The notes under the pieces: model-generated
Seen by the model: only the letters and a program-made list of their open reading frames with translations
What the model was told of the DNA's origin: nothing
The model's database searches: none
Position numbers and translations under genes: made by a program
In this document: one piece after another, positions 37,201 through 43,739 of the stretch
Layout of the letters: each line of letters starts with the position of its first letter
How positions within the stretch are numbered: position 1 is the first letter of the stretch
Assembly (NCBI GenBank): GCA_016704275.1
Contig: JADJAK010000001.1
Coordinates: forward strand, 372,001 to 436,000
DNA from: Gemmatimonadota bacterium
Lineage (GTDB): Bacteria; Gemmatimonadota; Gemmatimonadetes; Gemmatimonadales; GWC2-71-9
DNA length: 64,000 nucleotides
Reading direction: 5' to 3'

Positions 37201-38631
37201 ACTGCGCGGGCAGACTCGGTCGACCTCGCCGTCTTCGAAGCCTTCACGCCCAACATCCGGAACGCCAGCGGGATCGTCCAGCTGGACCTGCATGGCAGCG
37301 GCTCCTGGGCGGCGCCGCGCCTCGGTGGGTCGCTCTCCGTTCGCAACGGCCGCATGCGGCTCCCGTCGCTCGGCGCGACCTACGACCAGGTGGACGGCTG
37401 GGCGCGCTTCAGCGGCGACTCGCTGCTGCTCGACTCGCTCTCGATGAATGGCGATGGCGGGACGCTGCGCACCACCGGCAGCGTCCGCTTCGACCAGCTG
37501 ACGATGCCGGTGCTCGACCTCACCTTCGACGCGCGCGGCTTCCTGGCGATGAACGTGCCGAACTACCTGAAGCTGCGGGCCGAGCAACTGAACGTCACCT
37601 TGCGCGGTCCAGTGGCGCATCCGGTGCTGCGTGGCAGCGGCACCCTCTCCGGCAGCGTGCTCTACTTCGCCGACCTGGTGACCAAGGACATCATCGACCT
37701 CGAAGACCCGGCCTACCTCGACCTGGTCGACACCCTCGCACTCCGGCGCCGGCGGCTCGGCGCGGCGTTCCAGAACCGCTTCCTCGATTCGCTCCGGATC
37801 GAGGGGCTGCGCTTCCGCCTCGGCACCGAGGTCTGGCTCCGCTCGAGCGAGGCGAATGTGCAGCTCGAGGGCTCGGTCACGATCGACAAGGTGCGCAAGC
37901 AGTACCGGCTCGCCGGCACCTTCACCGCGCCGCGCGGCACCTACACGCTGAAGATTCCCTACCTGCCGGCGCGCGACTTCACGGTCGAGAGCGGAACGGT
38001 CAGTTACTTCGGATCGCCCGACCTCAACGCCGAACTCGACCTGCAGGCCCGACACATCGTGCACACCTCGGATGGCGAGGACGTGCCGATCGTGGCGCAC
38101 ATCGAGGGGAGCATCCAGGTGCCGCGACTGACGCTGTCGAGCCCTGGGCGCAACCTGCCCGATCGCGACCTGATTTCCTTCCTGATGTTCGGAATCCCGC
38201 AGGGGCAGCTCGGCGGGAGTCAGCGAGCCCAGGTCACCTCGACGGCGCAGTCACTCCTCGCCGGCGCCTTCACCGGCGAGCTGTCGCGACTGGCGACGGA
38301 CGCCGGCTTCGACCTCTTCGAACTGCGCTCGGGGATCCTGGAGCAGCGGCAGCAGCAGGGGCCGAGCCTGACGCAATTGCTCGCCGGCTTCCAGCTCTCG
38401 CGCCGATTCTTCGCGACCTTCAATGCCGGCTTCTGCACGGGGGGCGGGTCGAACAGCCCGGTCTTCTCGCGCAACAACCTCGGGGCGTCGCTCGAGTATC
38501 GCCTCTCCCGCGAGTTCCGCCTGAAGGCCTCGGCCGAACCGGTCGGCACCTGCCAGGCCAACACCGCCAGCACGCTGCTACCACGGCGCTACCAGTTCGG
38601 TACCGACCTGCTCTGGGAACGGGAATACTGA
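34240..38631 (+). CDS. tamB: TamB-family translocation/lipid-transfer protein
   Basis: 1463 residues, the largest gene here, beginning at an ATG sharing one base with the tamA stop. An N-terminal membrane anchor (residues 9-33) is followed by GRVAGRVEIGGIRGSLLG and a very long array of beta-strand segments with repeated DSL-type motifs, as in AsmA/TamB beta-taco proteins. The C-terminal DUF490 part includes GTYTLKIPYLPARDFTVESG, FGSPDLNAELDLQARHIV and LPDRDLISFLMFGIPQGQ. TamB spans the periplasm and works with TamA in barrel assembly and phospholipid transport. Confidence 0.93.
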   Translation: MRRVRLFLTAGFVWPLLVLFGGLLGTAAAVLWSPPGQRLLARVVTTMISGRVAGRVEIGGIRGSLLGHAVLERVAVRDSLGGLVLTAERLEVRYTLPELLAGRLVFHEVRVERPVIHLIRLRRSRWNYEEVFRSKPGTPGGSSALVELHDLVIRGGTIRVDVATTPHAPKVPTSRNGAAPAQPRIEASPDGPVRVYGLSELDARIPLVRISTPARDPILVRIAELRGTLADPALTITALQAEIITAGDSLRFTLDRAAMPGTIVQGGGAVRWPQDTVLFDWALSADTVDLDDLRWISPDFPSWQGRGEVVARSNSNTQTEYRLEKLTLGHGVTRAVGRMVAIVDTKRGLGFRDLDLMLTQTPLAVMRPYLDTLPFAGMLEGRLRLDGFLDAMRVAGDLRLADALVPGQPISTFRTDGVIHFGGDEGAVFDGFQLLDASVALGTVRRVVPAMLLPGQLHLVGRLNGPWQNARFDGLAEHMAPNQAMSRLLGAVRLDTRREVLGVEMDATFDRLSFDALRSGYPSLTPHGGLTGRIVTRGSLESLWLDADVTGDLGTIRALGTITAMDPRWAADSLDLTFSRVDLDALLGKGGSTALNGRMRLHGAIDSLVPPDGSVVMDLDRSRVGGLTFDQATLRLGAAAGMLQVDSAEVRWPEGQIVGRGAIGWAVPDSGSLHLEAWAASLQPFDSLLRAATGIVRDTLAPRTLDGLARLAIDLHGSLDRAAVVARLDAEDVVLDQWRVGVLGADVTADSLGAKGLTLALTADSLGNATLLGRAVAVQLRGRADSLAFTGEGQLNGLQLATAGTWQGDSTKQRIALDSLALAFPRQQWRLERPTQFRLADGLATLDDTLALRTRDGSGAITLFGSFPGDVPGTMTASAVGLDLADLVGLMQGDTSAVAGLAALDLRLGGTREAPTIRGSAAVTGPVLGSVRAPMVRAAFDYESRMLRSHLTFWRTGDAMLDVDLALPFDLALAARSDRKLPGPIAITARADSVDLAVFEAFTPNIRNASGIVQLDLHGSGSWAAPRLGGSLSVRNGRMRLPSLGATYDQVDGWARFSGDSLLLDSLSMNGDGGTLRTTGSVRFDQLTMPVLDLTFDARGFLAMNVPNYLKLRAEQLNVTLRGPVAHPVLRGSGTLSGSVLYFADLVTKDIIDLEDPAYLDLVDTLALRRRRLGAAFQNRFLDSLRIEGLRFRLGTEVWLRSSEANVQLEGSVTIDKVRKQYRLAGTFTAPRGTYTLKIPYLPARDFTVESGTVSYFGSPDLNAELDLQARHIVHTSDGEDVPIVAHIEGSIQVPRLTLSSPGRNLPDRDLISFLMFGIPQGQLGGSQRAQVTSTAQSLLAGAFTGELSRLATDAGFDLFELRSGILEQRQQQGPSLTQLLAGFQLSRRFFATFNAGFCTGGGSNSPVFSRNNLGASLEYRLSREFRLKASAEPVGTCQANTASTLLPRRYQFGTDLLWEREY

Positions 38632-38633
38632 TC

Positions 38634-39551
38634 GTGACGACGTCCATCCTGATTGCCAATCCGAATGCAGCCCGCACGGCGGCGGCGACCGTGCGCCTGA
38701 TCGAAAAGGTGATGACCGGTGCGGGGTGGTCGGTCGAGGTGCTGGCCACGGGCGGGCCGGGCGATGCGCGTCGGCTCGCCGAGTACGGCGTGGCGCAGGG
38801 TGTCGATGTCGTGGCCGTCTTCGGCGGCGACGGCACCACGATGCAGGCCGCGGCCGCCCTGGTGGGCACCGACGTGGCGCTCGGCCTGCTGCCGGGCGGC
38901 ACCGGCAACCTGCTGGCGGGCAACCTGCGGCTGCCGAGCAACCCGGTGAAGGCCGCGGAGTTGATGGTGCGCGGCGTGCCGACGCGGCTCGACCTCGGGC
39001 GGATGGAGCGGCCCGATGGCGTGCACTATTTCGCGGTGGCGTGCGGGGCCGGCGTCGATGCGCGCGTGATGGTCGAGACCGAATCGGCGATGAAGCACAA
39101 GTGGGGGATGATGGCGTACGTCGCCACCACGTTGCGCATCATTCCGGAGATCCGGAGCGTCCCGTTCCTCGTCACCGTCGATGGGGTCGAGCAGCAACTC
39201 GACGCGGCGATGCTGATGGTGGCCAACTGCGGCGAAGTGATCCCCCCGCTCGTGAAGCTGGGCGCGGGGATCTCGCCCCACGACGGCTTGCTCGACCTGG
39301 TGGTCTTCCAGGCCAACAAGTTCGGGGGCTCGGTTCGGGCGGTGTGGGACCTCCTGCGCGACGCGGAGGGGACCTTCGGGAAGGATGTCTTCGTGGGGTA
39401 TGCCCGCGGCAAGGAAATCTCGGTGCGGGCCCTGGATGGCGAGCAGCCGGTCCAGATGGATGGCGAGGGCGGCGGCGAGACCCCGTTCACGGCCACGGTG
39501 GTGCCGGGCGCGATCGCGGTCATGTTGCCAGCAGAATTGCGGGCGGGGTGA
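38634..39551 (+). CDS. Diacylglycerol-kinase-family lipid kinase
   Basis: 305 residues from a GTG two bases after tamB. The catalytic domain has SILIANPNAARTAAATVRLI, the G-G-D-G-T nucleotide loop in VVAVFGGDGTTMQAAAAL, and LGLLPGGTGNLLAGNL. The C-terminal half contains AVACGAGVDARVMVETES and ISPHDGLLDLVVFQ, typical of DgkB/YegS proteins that phosphorylate diacylglycerol or sphingoid lipids. Position directly behind tamB suits a lipid-homeostasis role. An ATCGAT repeat separates it from the next gene. Confidence 0.92.
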   Translation: MTTSILIANPNAARTAAATVRLIEKVMTGAGWSVEVLATGGPGDARRLAEYGVAQGVDVVAVFGGDGTTMQAAAALVGTDVALGLLPGGTGNLLAGNLRLPSNPVKAAELMVRGVPTRLDLGRMERPDGVHYFAVACGAGVDARVMVETESAMKHKWGMMAYVATTLRIIPEIRSVPFLVTVDGVEQQLDAAMLMVANCGEVIPPLVKLGAGISPHDGLLDLVVFQANKFGGSVRAVWDLLRDAEGTFGKDVFVGYARGKEISVRALDGEQPVQMDGEGGGETPFTATVVPGAIAVMLPAELRAG

Positions 39552-39575
39552 TATTGTCAGTAGCAGGGCGGGGCC

Positions 39576-39608
39576 ATCGATGATCGATCATCGATGATCG
39601 ATCATCGG
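39576..39608. repeat. ATCGAT palindrome, copy 2
   Basis: The same perfect 20-base palindrome as copy 1, ATCGATGATCGATCATCGAT at 39576-39595, is followed directly by a second GATGATCGATCATCG, so the unit CGATGATCGATCAT is repeated twice. It lies in the 92-base gap between the lipid kinase and the response regulator, the only sizeable gap in this gene run. Confidence 0.9.
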
Positions 39609-39643
39609 GTCCGCTCAGGTTCACCATGCCCGGAAGGCTCTGG

Positions 39644-40993
39644 ATGCCCAACTCGATTCTGCTCATCGATGACGACCTCGCCATCCTCCGCTCGATCGGG
39701 GCCCTCTTCGAGCAGCGGGGATGGGACGTGTATCGTGAGCTGACCGGGGAGGCGGGGCTGGCGACATTTGCGCGCTCGCTCCCGGACGTCGTGCTCCTCG
39801 ATCTGAACCTGCCGGGGATGGACGGGCTCGAGGTGCTGGAACAGTTGCGCGGGCGCGACACGGCGGTGGTGCTGCTCACCGGCGACAACGATGTGGCCGC
39901 CGCGGTGTCGGCGATGCGAAGCGGGGCCGAGAACTTTCTGGTGAAGCCGGCCGAGGCCGAGCACCTGCTCGCGACCTGCGAGCGGGCGGCCGAGAAGGGG
40001 CGACTGCGCCGGGTCAATCGGAGCCTGATCGGGCGCGGCGCGCCGGTCGAGGGCTTCGACGGACTCGGTGTGTCGCCGATGATGAAGGAGGTCGCACGGC
40101 AGCTCACGCTGCTCGCCCGGAGCGACGGCACGCCGGTGCTGATCCAGGGCGAACCCGGGACGGAGAAGGTGGAGATTGCCCGCCTGCTCCACGACGCGTC
40201 GCCTCGCGCCACGGCGCCCTTCATCGAACTCGCCGATGGTGCTGGTGATCCGGAGTGGCTCGAGACGCTGTTGGTGGGGCGGGAGGGCGGCGACCCGACG
40301 TCGGGCGCCGGCGAGCGGCGTCAGGGCATGCTCGAGATCGCTGATGGCGGCACGCTCTTCCTGACGGAAGTCGGTGACCTGCCGGGGCCGCTGCAGGCGA
40401 CGCTGGTCGGGGTCCTCGAGCAGCACGCCTTCCGCCGGGTCGGGGGTTCCCGCGAAATTCCGGTGGACGTTCGGGTGGTGGCGGCCACCGCGCACTCCGC
40501 GTCGGCGCTCCTGAGCTCCGGCCGCCTGCGCGAAGATCTCTACTATCGGTTGAACGTGATGCCGTTGGTGGTGCCGCCGCTTCGCGAGCGCACCCGGGAG
40601 GATCTGCTCGGGTTGATTCGTCGGGATCTCCGCGACCTCAGTCGCGCCGCTCCCGGGTCGCCGACGCGGCTGACCGACGACGCGCTGGATCGGCTGCTGG
40701 GGTACGGCTGGCCGGGCAACGCGCAGGAGCTGCGCAACGTCATCGAGCGCGCGATGCTGCTCGCGCGCGGTGTCGAGGCCATAGGCGCCGAGCACCTGCC
40801 CGGGGAGTTCCGGGCCAAGGGAGGACCGTTCGATCGGCGGCACAATCCGCTGACGATGGAGGAGGTGGAACGGATGCACATCGATCGCACGCTCAAGCAC
40901 CACGGCGGAAACCGCACGCGCGCGGCCGCCGAACTCGGCATCTCTCGCGCCACGCTGATCGCCAAGATCAAGCGGTACGCGATCCCGCATTGA
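39644..40993 (+). CDS. NtrC-type response regulator with damaged AAA+ motifs
   Basis: 449 residues from the ATG at 39644, preceded by GGAAGG; an ATG 18 bases earlier has no such site. The receiver is intact: IDDD, phosphorylatable Asp in VVLLDLNLPGMDG, LLTGD and VKPAE. The sigma-54 activator domain is altered. Walker A reads GEPGTEK instead of GESGTGK, the GAFTGA loop that contacts sigma-54 is replaced by GDPTSGA, and Walker B reads LFLTEV instead of LFLDEI. The Fis-type helix-turn-helix is intact (GNRTRAAAELGISRATLIAKI). It probably regulates without classical ATP-driven sigma-54 activation. No sensor kinase gene is nearby. Confidence 0.9.
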   Translation: MPNSILLIDDDLAILRSIGALFEQRGWDVYRELTGEAGLATFARSLPDVVLLDLNLPGMDGLEVLEQLRGRDTAVVLLTGDNDVAAAVSAMRSGAENFLVKPAEAEHLLATCERAAEKGRLRRVNRSLIGRGAPVEGFDGLGVSPMMKEVARQLTLLARSDGTPVLIQGEPGTEKVEIARLLHDASPRATAPFIELADGAGDPEWLETLLVGREGGDPTSGAGERRQGMLEIADGGTLFLTEVGDLPGPLQATLVGVLEQHAFRRVGGSREIPVDVRVVAATAHSASALLSSGRLREDLYYRLNVMPLVVPPLRERTREDLLGLIRRDLRDLSRAAPGSPTRLTDDALDRLLGYGWPGNAQELRNVIERAMLLARGVEAIGAEHLPGEFRAKGGPFDRRHNPLTMEEVERMHIDRTLKHHGGNRTRAAAELGISRATLIAKIKRYAIPH

Positions 40994-41181
40994 TGGCCAC
41001 CACGCAGCCTCGGCCCGCCCTGCGCGAGCGGGATGCGATGCTCTGCCGCGCCTGCGGCCGCGAAGAGCGCGCCTCCGAAGGCTACCCGTGCGAGTCCTGC
41101 GGCACCTTCGTCTGCCTGGTCTGCACCATTCGCGGCGTAACGCTGTGTCGCGAGTGCGTGGCGAAGGCGAAGGCCTCGTGA
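40993..41181 (+). CDS. Small cysteine-rich zinc-finger protein
   Basis: 62 residues from the ATG that overlaps the regulator stop (TGATG). It contains four C-x-x-C pairs: CRAC, CESC, CLVC and CREC, spaced so that two zinc sites can form, as in B-box or double zinc-ribbon folds. No catalytic motif is seen. Translational coupling with the response regulator and the NlpC/P60 gene (GTGA overlap) shows that it is real and co-expressed. Function unknown; a protein- or nucleic-acid-binding adaptor is plausible. Confidence 0.75.
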   Translation: MATTQPRPALRERDAMLCRACGREERASEGYPCESCGTFVCLVCTIRGVTLCRECVAKAKAS

Positions 41182-41960
41182 ACGCGCTGCTCGCCACGGC
41201 CGCGGTGGTGCCGGTGCTCGCAACCCACTCACTCGCCGCAGAACAGGTGACCCAGCTCGTCCTCGGTGAGGGCGCGGAAGTGGTCGACCATCATGGCGCG
41301 ATGCTGCGCATCCGGACCATCCTCGACGATTACGCGGGATGGGTGCACGAGGGCTATGTCCGCCGGCTGCATCTCGGCGACGTCGAGGCATGGCTCTCCA
41401 CAGCGGCATGGTCCGAGGGGGCACTGCTCCGCGACAGCACCGGGATGGCGATCCGGGCGCCGCATCGCGCCCGGCTGCTGCTGGAGGGGAGCTCGCGCAC
41501 CCGGCTCCCCGACGGCGACGTGGCCGAGATCCTCGGTGGCTCGGTGCGCCCGTACGGTGACGTGATCCTCGGCAGCCTCGCGCAGGCGCCGTCGACCTGG
41601 GCGTGGCGCGAATTTGCCGGTGCGCCGTACCTCTGGGGCGGCGTGACCGCCTCGGGCATCGATTGCTCCGGCCTGGTGCAGACGACCTTTCTCGCGCGCG
41701 GCGTGCCGCTCCCGCGAGACGCCCGGCAACAGGTCGACATGGGGCAGCGGATCGAACTCGACGATCGCCGTCCCGACGACCTGCTCTTCTTTCGGGGGGC
41801 GGACAGCGATGGCATCACCCACGTCGCCATCCAGGCAGGCGACGACGGCATCGTGCACAGCACGGTGGCGACCGGTCGCGTCACACGCGAAGCGTGCACC
41901 GAGGGGAGCCGCGCGGCGCCGCTCCTGGAACGGCTCGTTGCCGTGCGTCGCCTGACCTGA
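41178..41960 (+). CDS. NlpC/P60-family cell-wall peptidase
   Basis: 260 residues from the GTG in a GTGA overlap. The N-terminal 140 residues resemble tandem SH3b-type wall-binding modules (AGWVHEGYVRRLHLGD). The C-terminal domain is NlpC/P60: YLWGGVTASGIDCSGLVQTTF with the catalytic Cys, LPRDARQQVDMG, DDLLFFRGADSDGITHVAI with the catalytic His, and a third polar residue in IVHSTV. Such enzymes cut gamma-D-Glu-diaminopimelate bonds in peptidoglycan. The N-terminus is only weakly signal-like (MNALLATAAVVPVLATHSLA), so export is possible but not certain. Confidence 0.88.
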   Translation: MNALLATAAVVPVLATHSLAAEQVTQLVLGEGAEVVDHHGAMLRIRTILDDYAGWVHEGYVRRLHLGDVEAWLSTAAWSEGALLRDSTGMAIRAPHRARLLLEGSSRTRLPDGDVAEILGGSVRPYGDVILGSLAQAPSTWAWREFAGAPYLWGGVTASGIDCSGLVQTTFLARGVPLPRDARQQVDMGQRIELDDRRPDDLLFFRGADSDGITHVAIQAGDDGIVHSTVATGRVTREACTEGSRAAPLLERLVAVRRLT

Positions 41961-42652
41961 TGCGCCGCCTGGTCCTCTTCGACATCGACGGCACCTTGCT
42001 GTTGAGTGCCTCGGCCGGTCGGCATGCCATTCAGGCCGCCTTTGCCGAGGAATTCGCCGACCTCTCCTTTTTCGAGTCGGTTCGCTTCGACGGAAAGACC
42101 GATCCGCAGATCGTCGGGGAGCTGTACGCGGCCGCCGGCGCGCCGGAGCGGGCCACGCCCGAGCGCACGCTCGAGATCCTCGATCGCTACGTGAGCCACC
42201 TCGAGCGAGAGGTGTCGCTGCGCGCCGATCGGGTGCAGCCGCTTCCCGGGATCGTTCCGCTGCTCGATGCCTTGGCCGAGCGTCCGGCGGCCGTCGTCGG
42301 ACTGCTGACGGGCAACATCGTGCGCGGCGCAGCGCTGAAGCTCGGCGCAGCGGGGCTGGCGCTCGAACGCTTCACGCTCGGCGCCTACGGCTCCGACAGC
42401 GGACATCGCCCCGACTTGCCACCGATCGCCGCAGAACGGGCGGCGGCCCACTTTGGCCGAGTGCCGTCCGGCGCCGAGGTCGTGATCCTCGGCGACACGC
42501 CGGCTGATGTCACCTGCGGCAATTCGATCGGGGCACGGGCCATCGGTGTCGCGACCGGAGCGTATTCGCGCGAGGAGTTGCTCGCGGCCGGGGCGTACGC
42601 CGCGTTCGACACCCTGGCCGACACCGAGGCGGTGTTGCAGGCCATCTTCTGA
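41960..42652 (+). CDS. HAD-superfamily phosphatase (Gph-like)
   Basis: 230 residues; the ATG shares a base with the previous stop (TGATG). All HAD motifs are present: LVLFDIDGTLLLSASAG (D-x-D intact), VVGLLTGN for motif II, and EVVILGDTPADVTCGNSIGARAIGVATG for motif IV. The cap region contains FAEEFADLSFFESVRFDGKTD. It looks like phosphoglycolate or nucleotide phosphatases; the substrate is not determined. It is part of the tamA-to-acpS gene run. Confidence 0.88.
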   Translation: MRRLVLFDIDGTLLLSASAGRHAIQAAFAEEFADLSFFESVRFDGKTDPQIVGELYAAAGAPERATPERTLEILDRYVSHLEREVSLRADRVQPLPGIVPLLDALAERPAAVVGLLTGNIVRGAALKLGAAGLALERFTLGAYGSDSGHRPDLPPIAAERAAAHFGRVPSGAEVVILGDTPADVTCGNSIGARAIGVATGAYSREELLAAGAYAAFDTLADTEAVLQAIF

Positions 42653-42717
42653 CGGCGCCCCTTTCGGCGGACCTCGGTCGACTGGCACTTCCCGCCGCGG
42701 CGGCCCCTTTCGACGGC

Positions 42718-43260
42718 GTGCGGTTGGCTCTGCTCGATCGGCTGGTGAGCGTGGCCGCGGCCGAGCGCCTCGACCATGCGGCGTGGGAAGCGGCCTTCGC
42801 CGAGGCGGCCGGGGCCCTCCGCGATCGGGTGATGGCCCAGGCGGCGGAACTGGTTGAAGGCGCGGCGCGCGAGGCGCGCCTCCCTGCCGCTCGACTGCGC
42901 GCACAGTTGCCCGACGCGGAGCGTGGTGAGGCGCTCCTGAATCGGCTGCTGGCGTGCGCCATGCCGCTGGAGCGGCTCGCGGGCGAGGGCAGCGGCCTGC
43001 TGAGTCGTCGTGCCCGCGGGGCGGCCCTGGAGGCCGCCTGGGAGGCTGCGGTGGCGGTCGCCGTGAGTGAGCTCCGCAGCTGGCGCCAGCGGGCTGCCGT
43101 GGTCGCGGCATGGCGTCGCCCGCTCGCCCGGGTGGTGGCATCGGTCGGCGGGCTCGCGGTCGTGTTGACCGTCGTCTCTGCCTGGTTGGGCGGCCAGCTC
43201 ACCCCCCCGGAATGGTTCAGGCCAGTCCATGCCGCCTTCTGGAGTCTGCCATGGCCGTGA
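42718..43260 (+). CDS. Unknown protein with helical body and C-terminal membrane segment
   Basis: 180 residues from the GTG at 42718. It is Ala/Arg/Glu rich and helical, with a possible membrane helix near residues 142-160 (VASVGGLAVVLTVVSAWLGG). No family is recognised. The same frame stays open up to a CTG at 42649 that overlaps the HAD stop (CTGA), which would give 203 residues beginning TAPLSADLGRLALPAAAAPF. Since every neighbour in this run overlaps, the CTG is likely the true start. Its 3' end overlaps acpS by 10 bases. Confidence 0.65.
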   Translation: MRLALLDRLVSVAAAERLDHAAWEAAFAEAAGALRDRVMAQAAELVEGAAREARLPAARLRAQLPDAERGEALLNRLLACAMPLERLAGEGSGLLSRRARGAALEAAWEAAVAVAVSELRSWRQRAAVVAAWRRPLARVVASVGGLAVVLTVVSAWLGGQLTPPEWFRPVHAAFWSLPWP

Positions 43261-43631
43261 TCGGGCTGGGCCTCGACGTCGTCGAATTGCCCCGGGCCCG
43301 GGCGCTGCTCGCGCGGCACGGCGAACGCATTCTGGCGCGCACGTTGACCGCTGAGGAGCGTCGCTACCTCGACAGCCTCGGTGACCCCGCCCCCGCCTTC
43401 GCCGCCCGTCTGGCGGCCAAGGAGGCGGTCTACAAGGCGCTCCAGGTCCTCCCCGGCGCCCGCGCGGTGGGCTGGCGCGAAATCGGCGTGCGCCGCCTTC
43501 CCGACGGACGGCCCGAGGCCGTGCTGACCGGCCGCGCCGCGGACCTGATCGCCCCGCATCAGGTCACCGTGCACCTCTCCCTCAGTCATAGCCGCGACGT
43601 CGCGGCGGCGGTCGCGATCCTCGAGGGATGA
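43251..43631 (+). CDS. acpS: Holo-[acyl-carrier-protein] synthase
   Basis: 126 residues from the ATG at 43251. AcpS moves 4'-phosphopantetheine from CoA to acyl carrier protein, needed for fatty-acid synthesis. The metal-binding Asp is in VIGLGLDVVELPRARALL, the conserved Glu/Lys block is FAARLAAKEAVYKALQ, and LSLSHSRDVAAAVAI closes the fold. Length is normal for the family. The stop codon TGA is formed by the first bases of the ATCGAT repeat that follows. Confidence 0.95.
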   Translation: MAVIGLGLDVVELPRARALLARHGERILARTLTAEERRYLDSLGDPAPAFAARLAAKEAVYKALQVLPGARAVGWREIGVRRLPDGRPEAVLTGRAADLIAPHQVTVHLSLSHSRDVAAAVAILEG

Positions 43632-43665
43632 TCGATCGTCGATGATCGATCATCGATCATCGATG
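43627..43665. repeat. ATCGAT palindrome, copy 3
   Basis: A repeat of GATGATCGATCGTCGATGAT followed by CGATCATCGATCATCGATGG. It is the same unit as copies 1 and 2, slightly rearranged and with one variant base (CGTC). It contains the acpS stop codon and ends before the iron-permease promoter. Confidence 0.88.
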
Positions 43666-43673
43666 GTTGTCCC

Positions 43674-43702
43674 TTCCCATTCCGACTGCCGCACTCTACT
43701 TT
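43674..43702 (+). promoter_or_regulatory. Possible promoter of the iron permease gene
   Basis: TTCCCA (43674-43679) and TACTTT (43697-43702) are separated by 17 bases and lie 27 bases before the ATG. The match to TTGACA is only 4 of 6, so this is tentative. Confidence 0.4.
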
Positions 43703-43724
43703 CTTGCGTCTCCTTCAAAGCGTT

Positions 43725-43739
43725 TGAGAATGAATCTCA
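43725..43739. promoter_or_regulatory. Fur-box-like palindrome over the start codon of the iron permease
   Basis: TGAGAATGAATCTCA is a near-perfect 7-1-7 palindrome agreeing at 11 of 14 defined positions with the Fur consensus TGATAAT-N-ATTATCA. It covers the ATG at 43730, downstream of the possible promoter, where bound Fur-iron would block transcription or its start. An iron-permease target makes Fur control very plausible. Confidence 0.6.

Noticed and set aside
36280..38100. 606-codon antisense frame under tamB
   Set aside because: Low-complexity Arg/Glu/His/Gly translation without motifs. tamB on the plus strand has continuous conserved features.
18941..43665. Spaced ATCGAT repeats considered as CRISPR or phage attachment sites
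   Set aside because: Copies are thousands of bases apart with genes in between. There are no regular spacers, no cas genes and no integrase.
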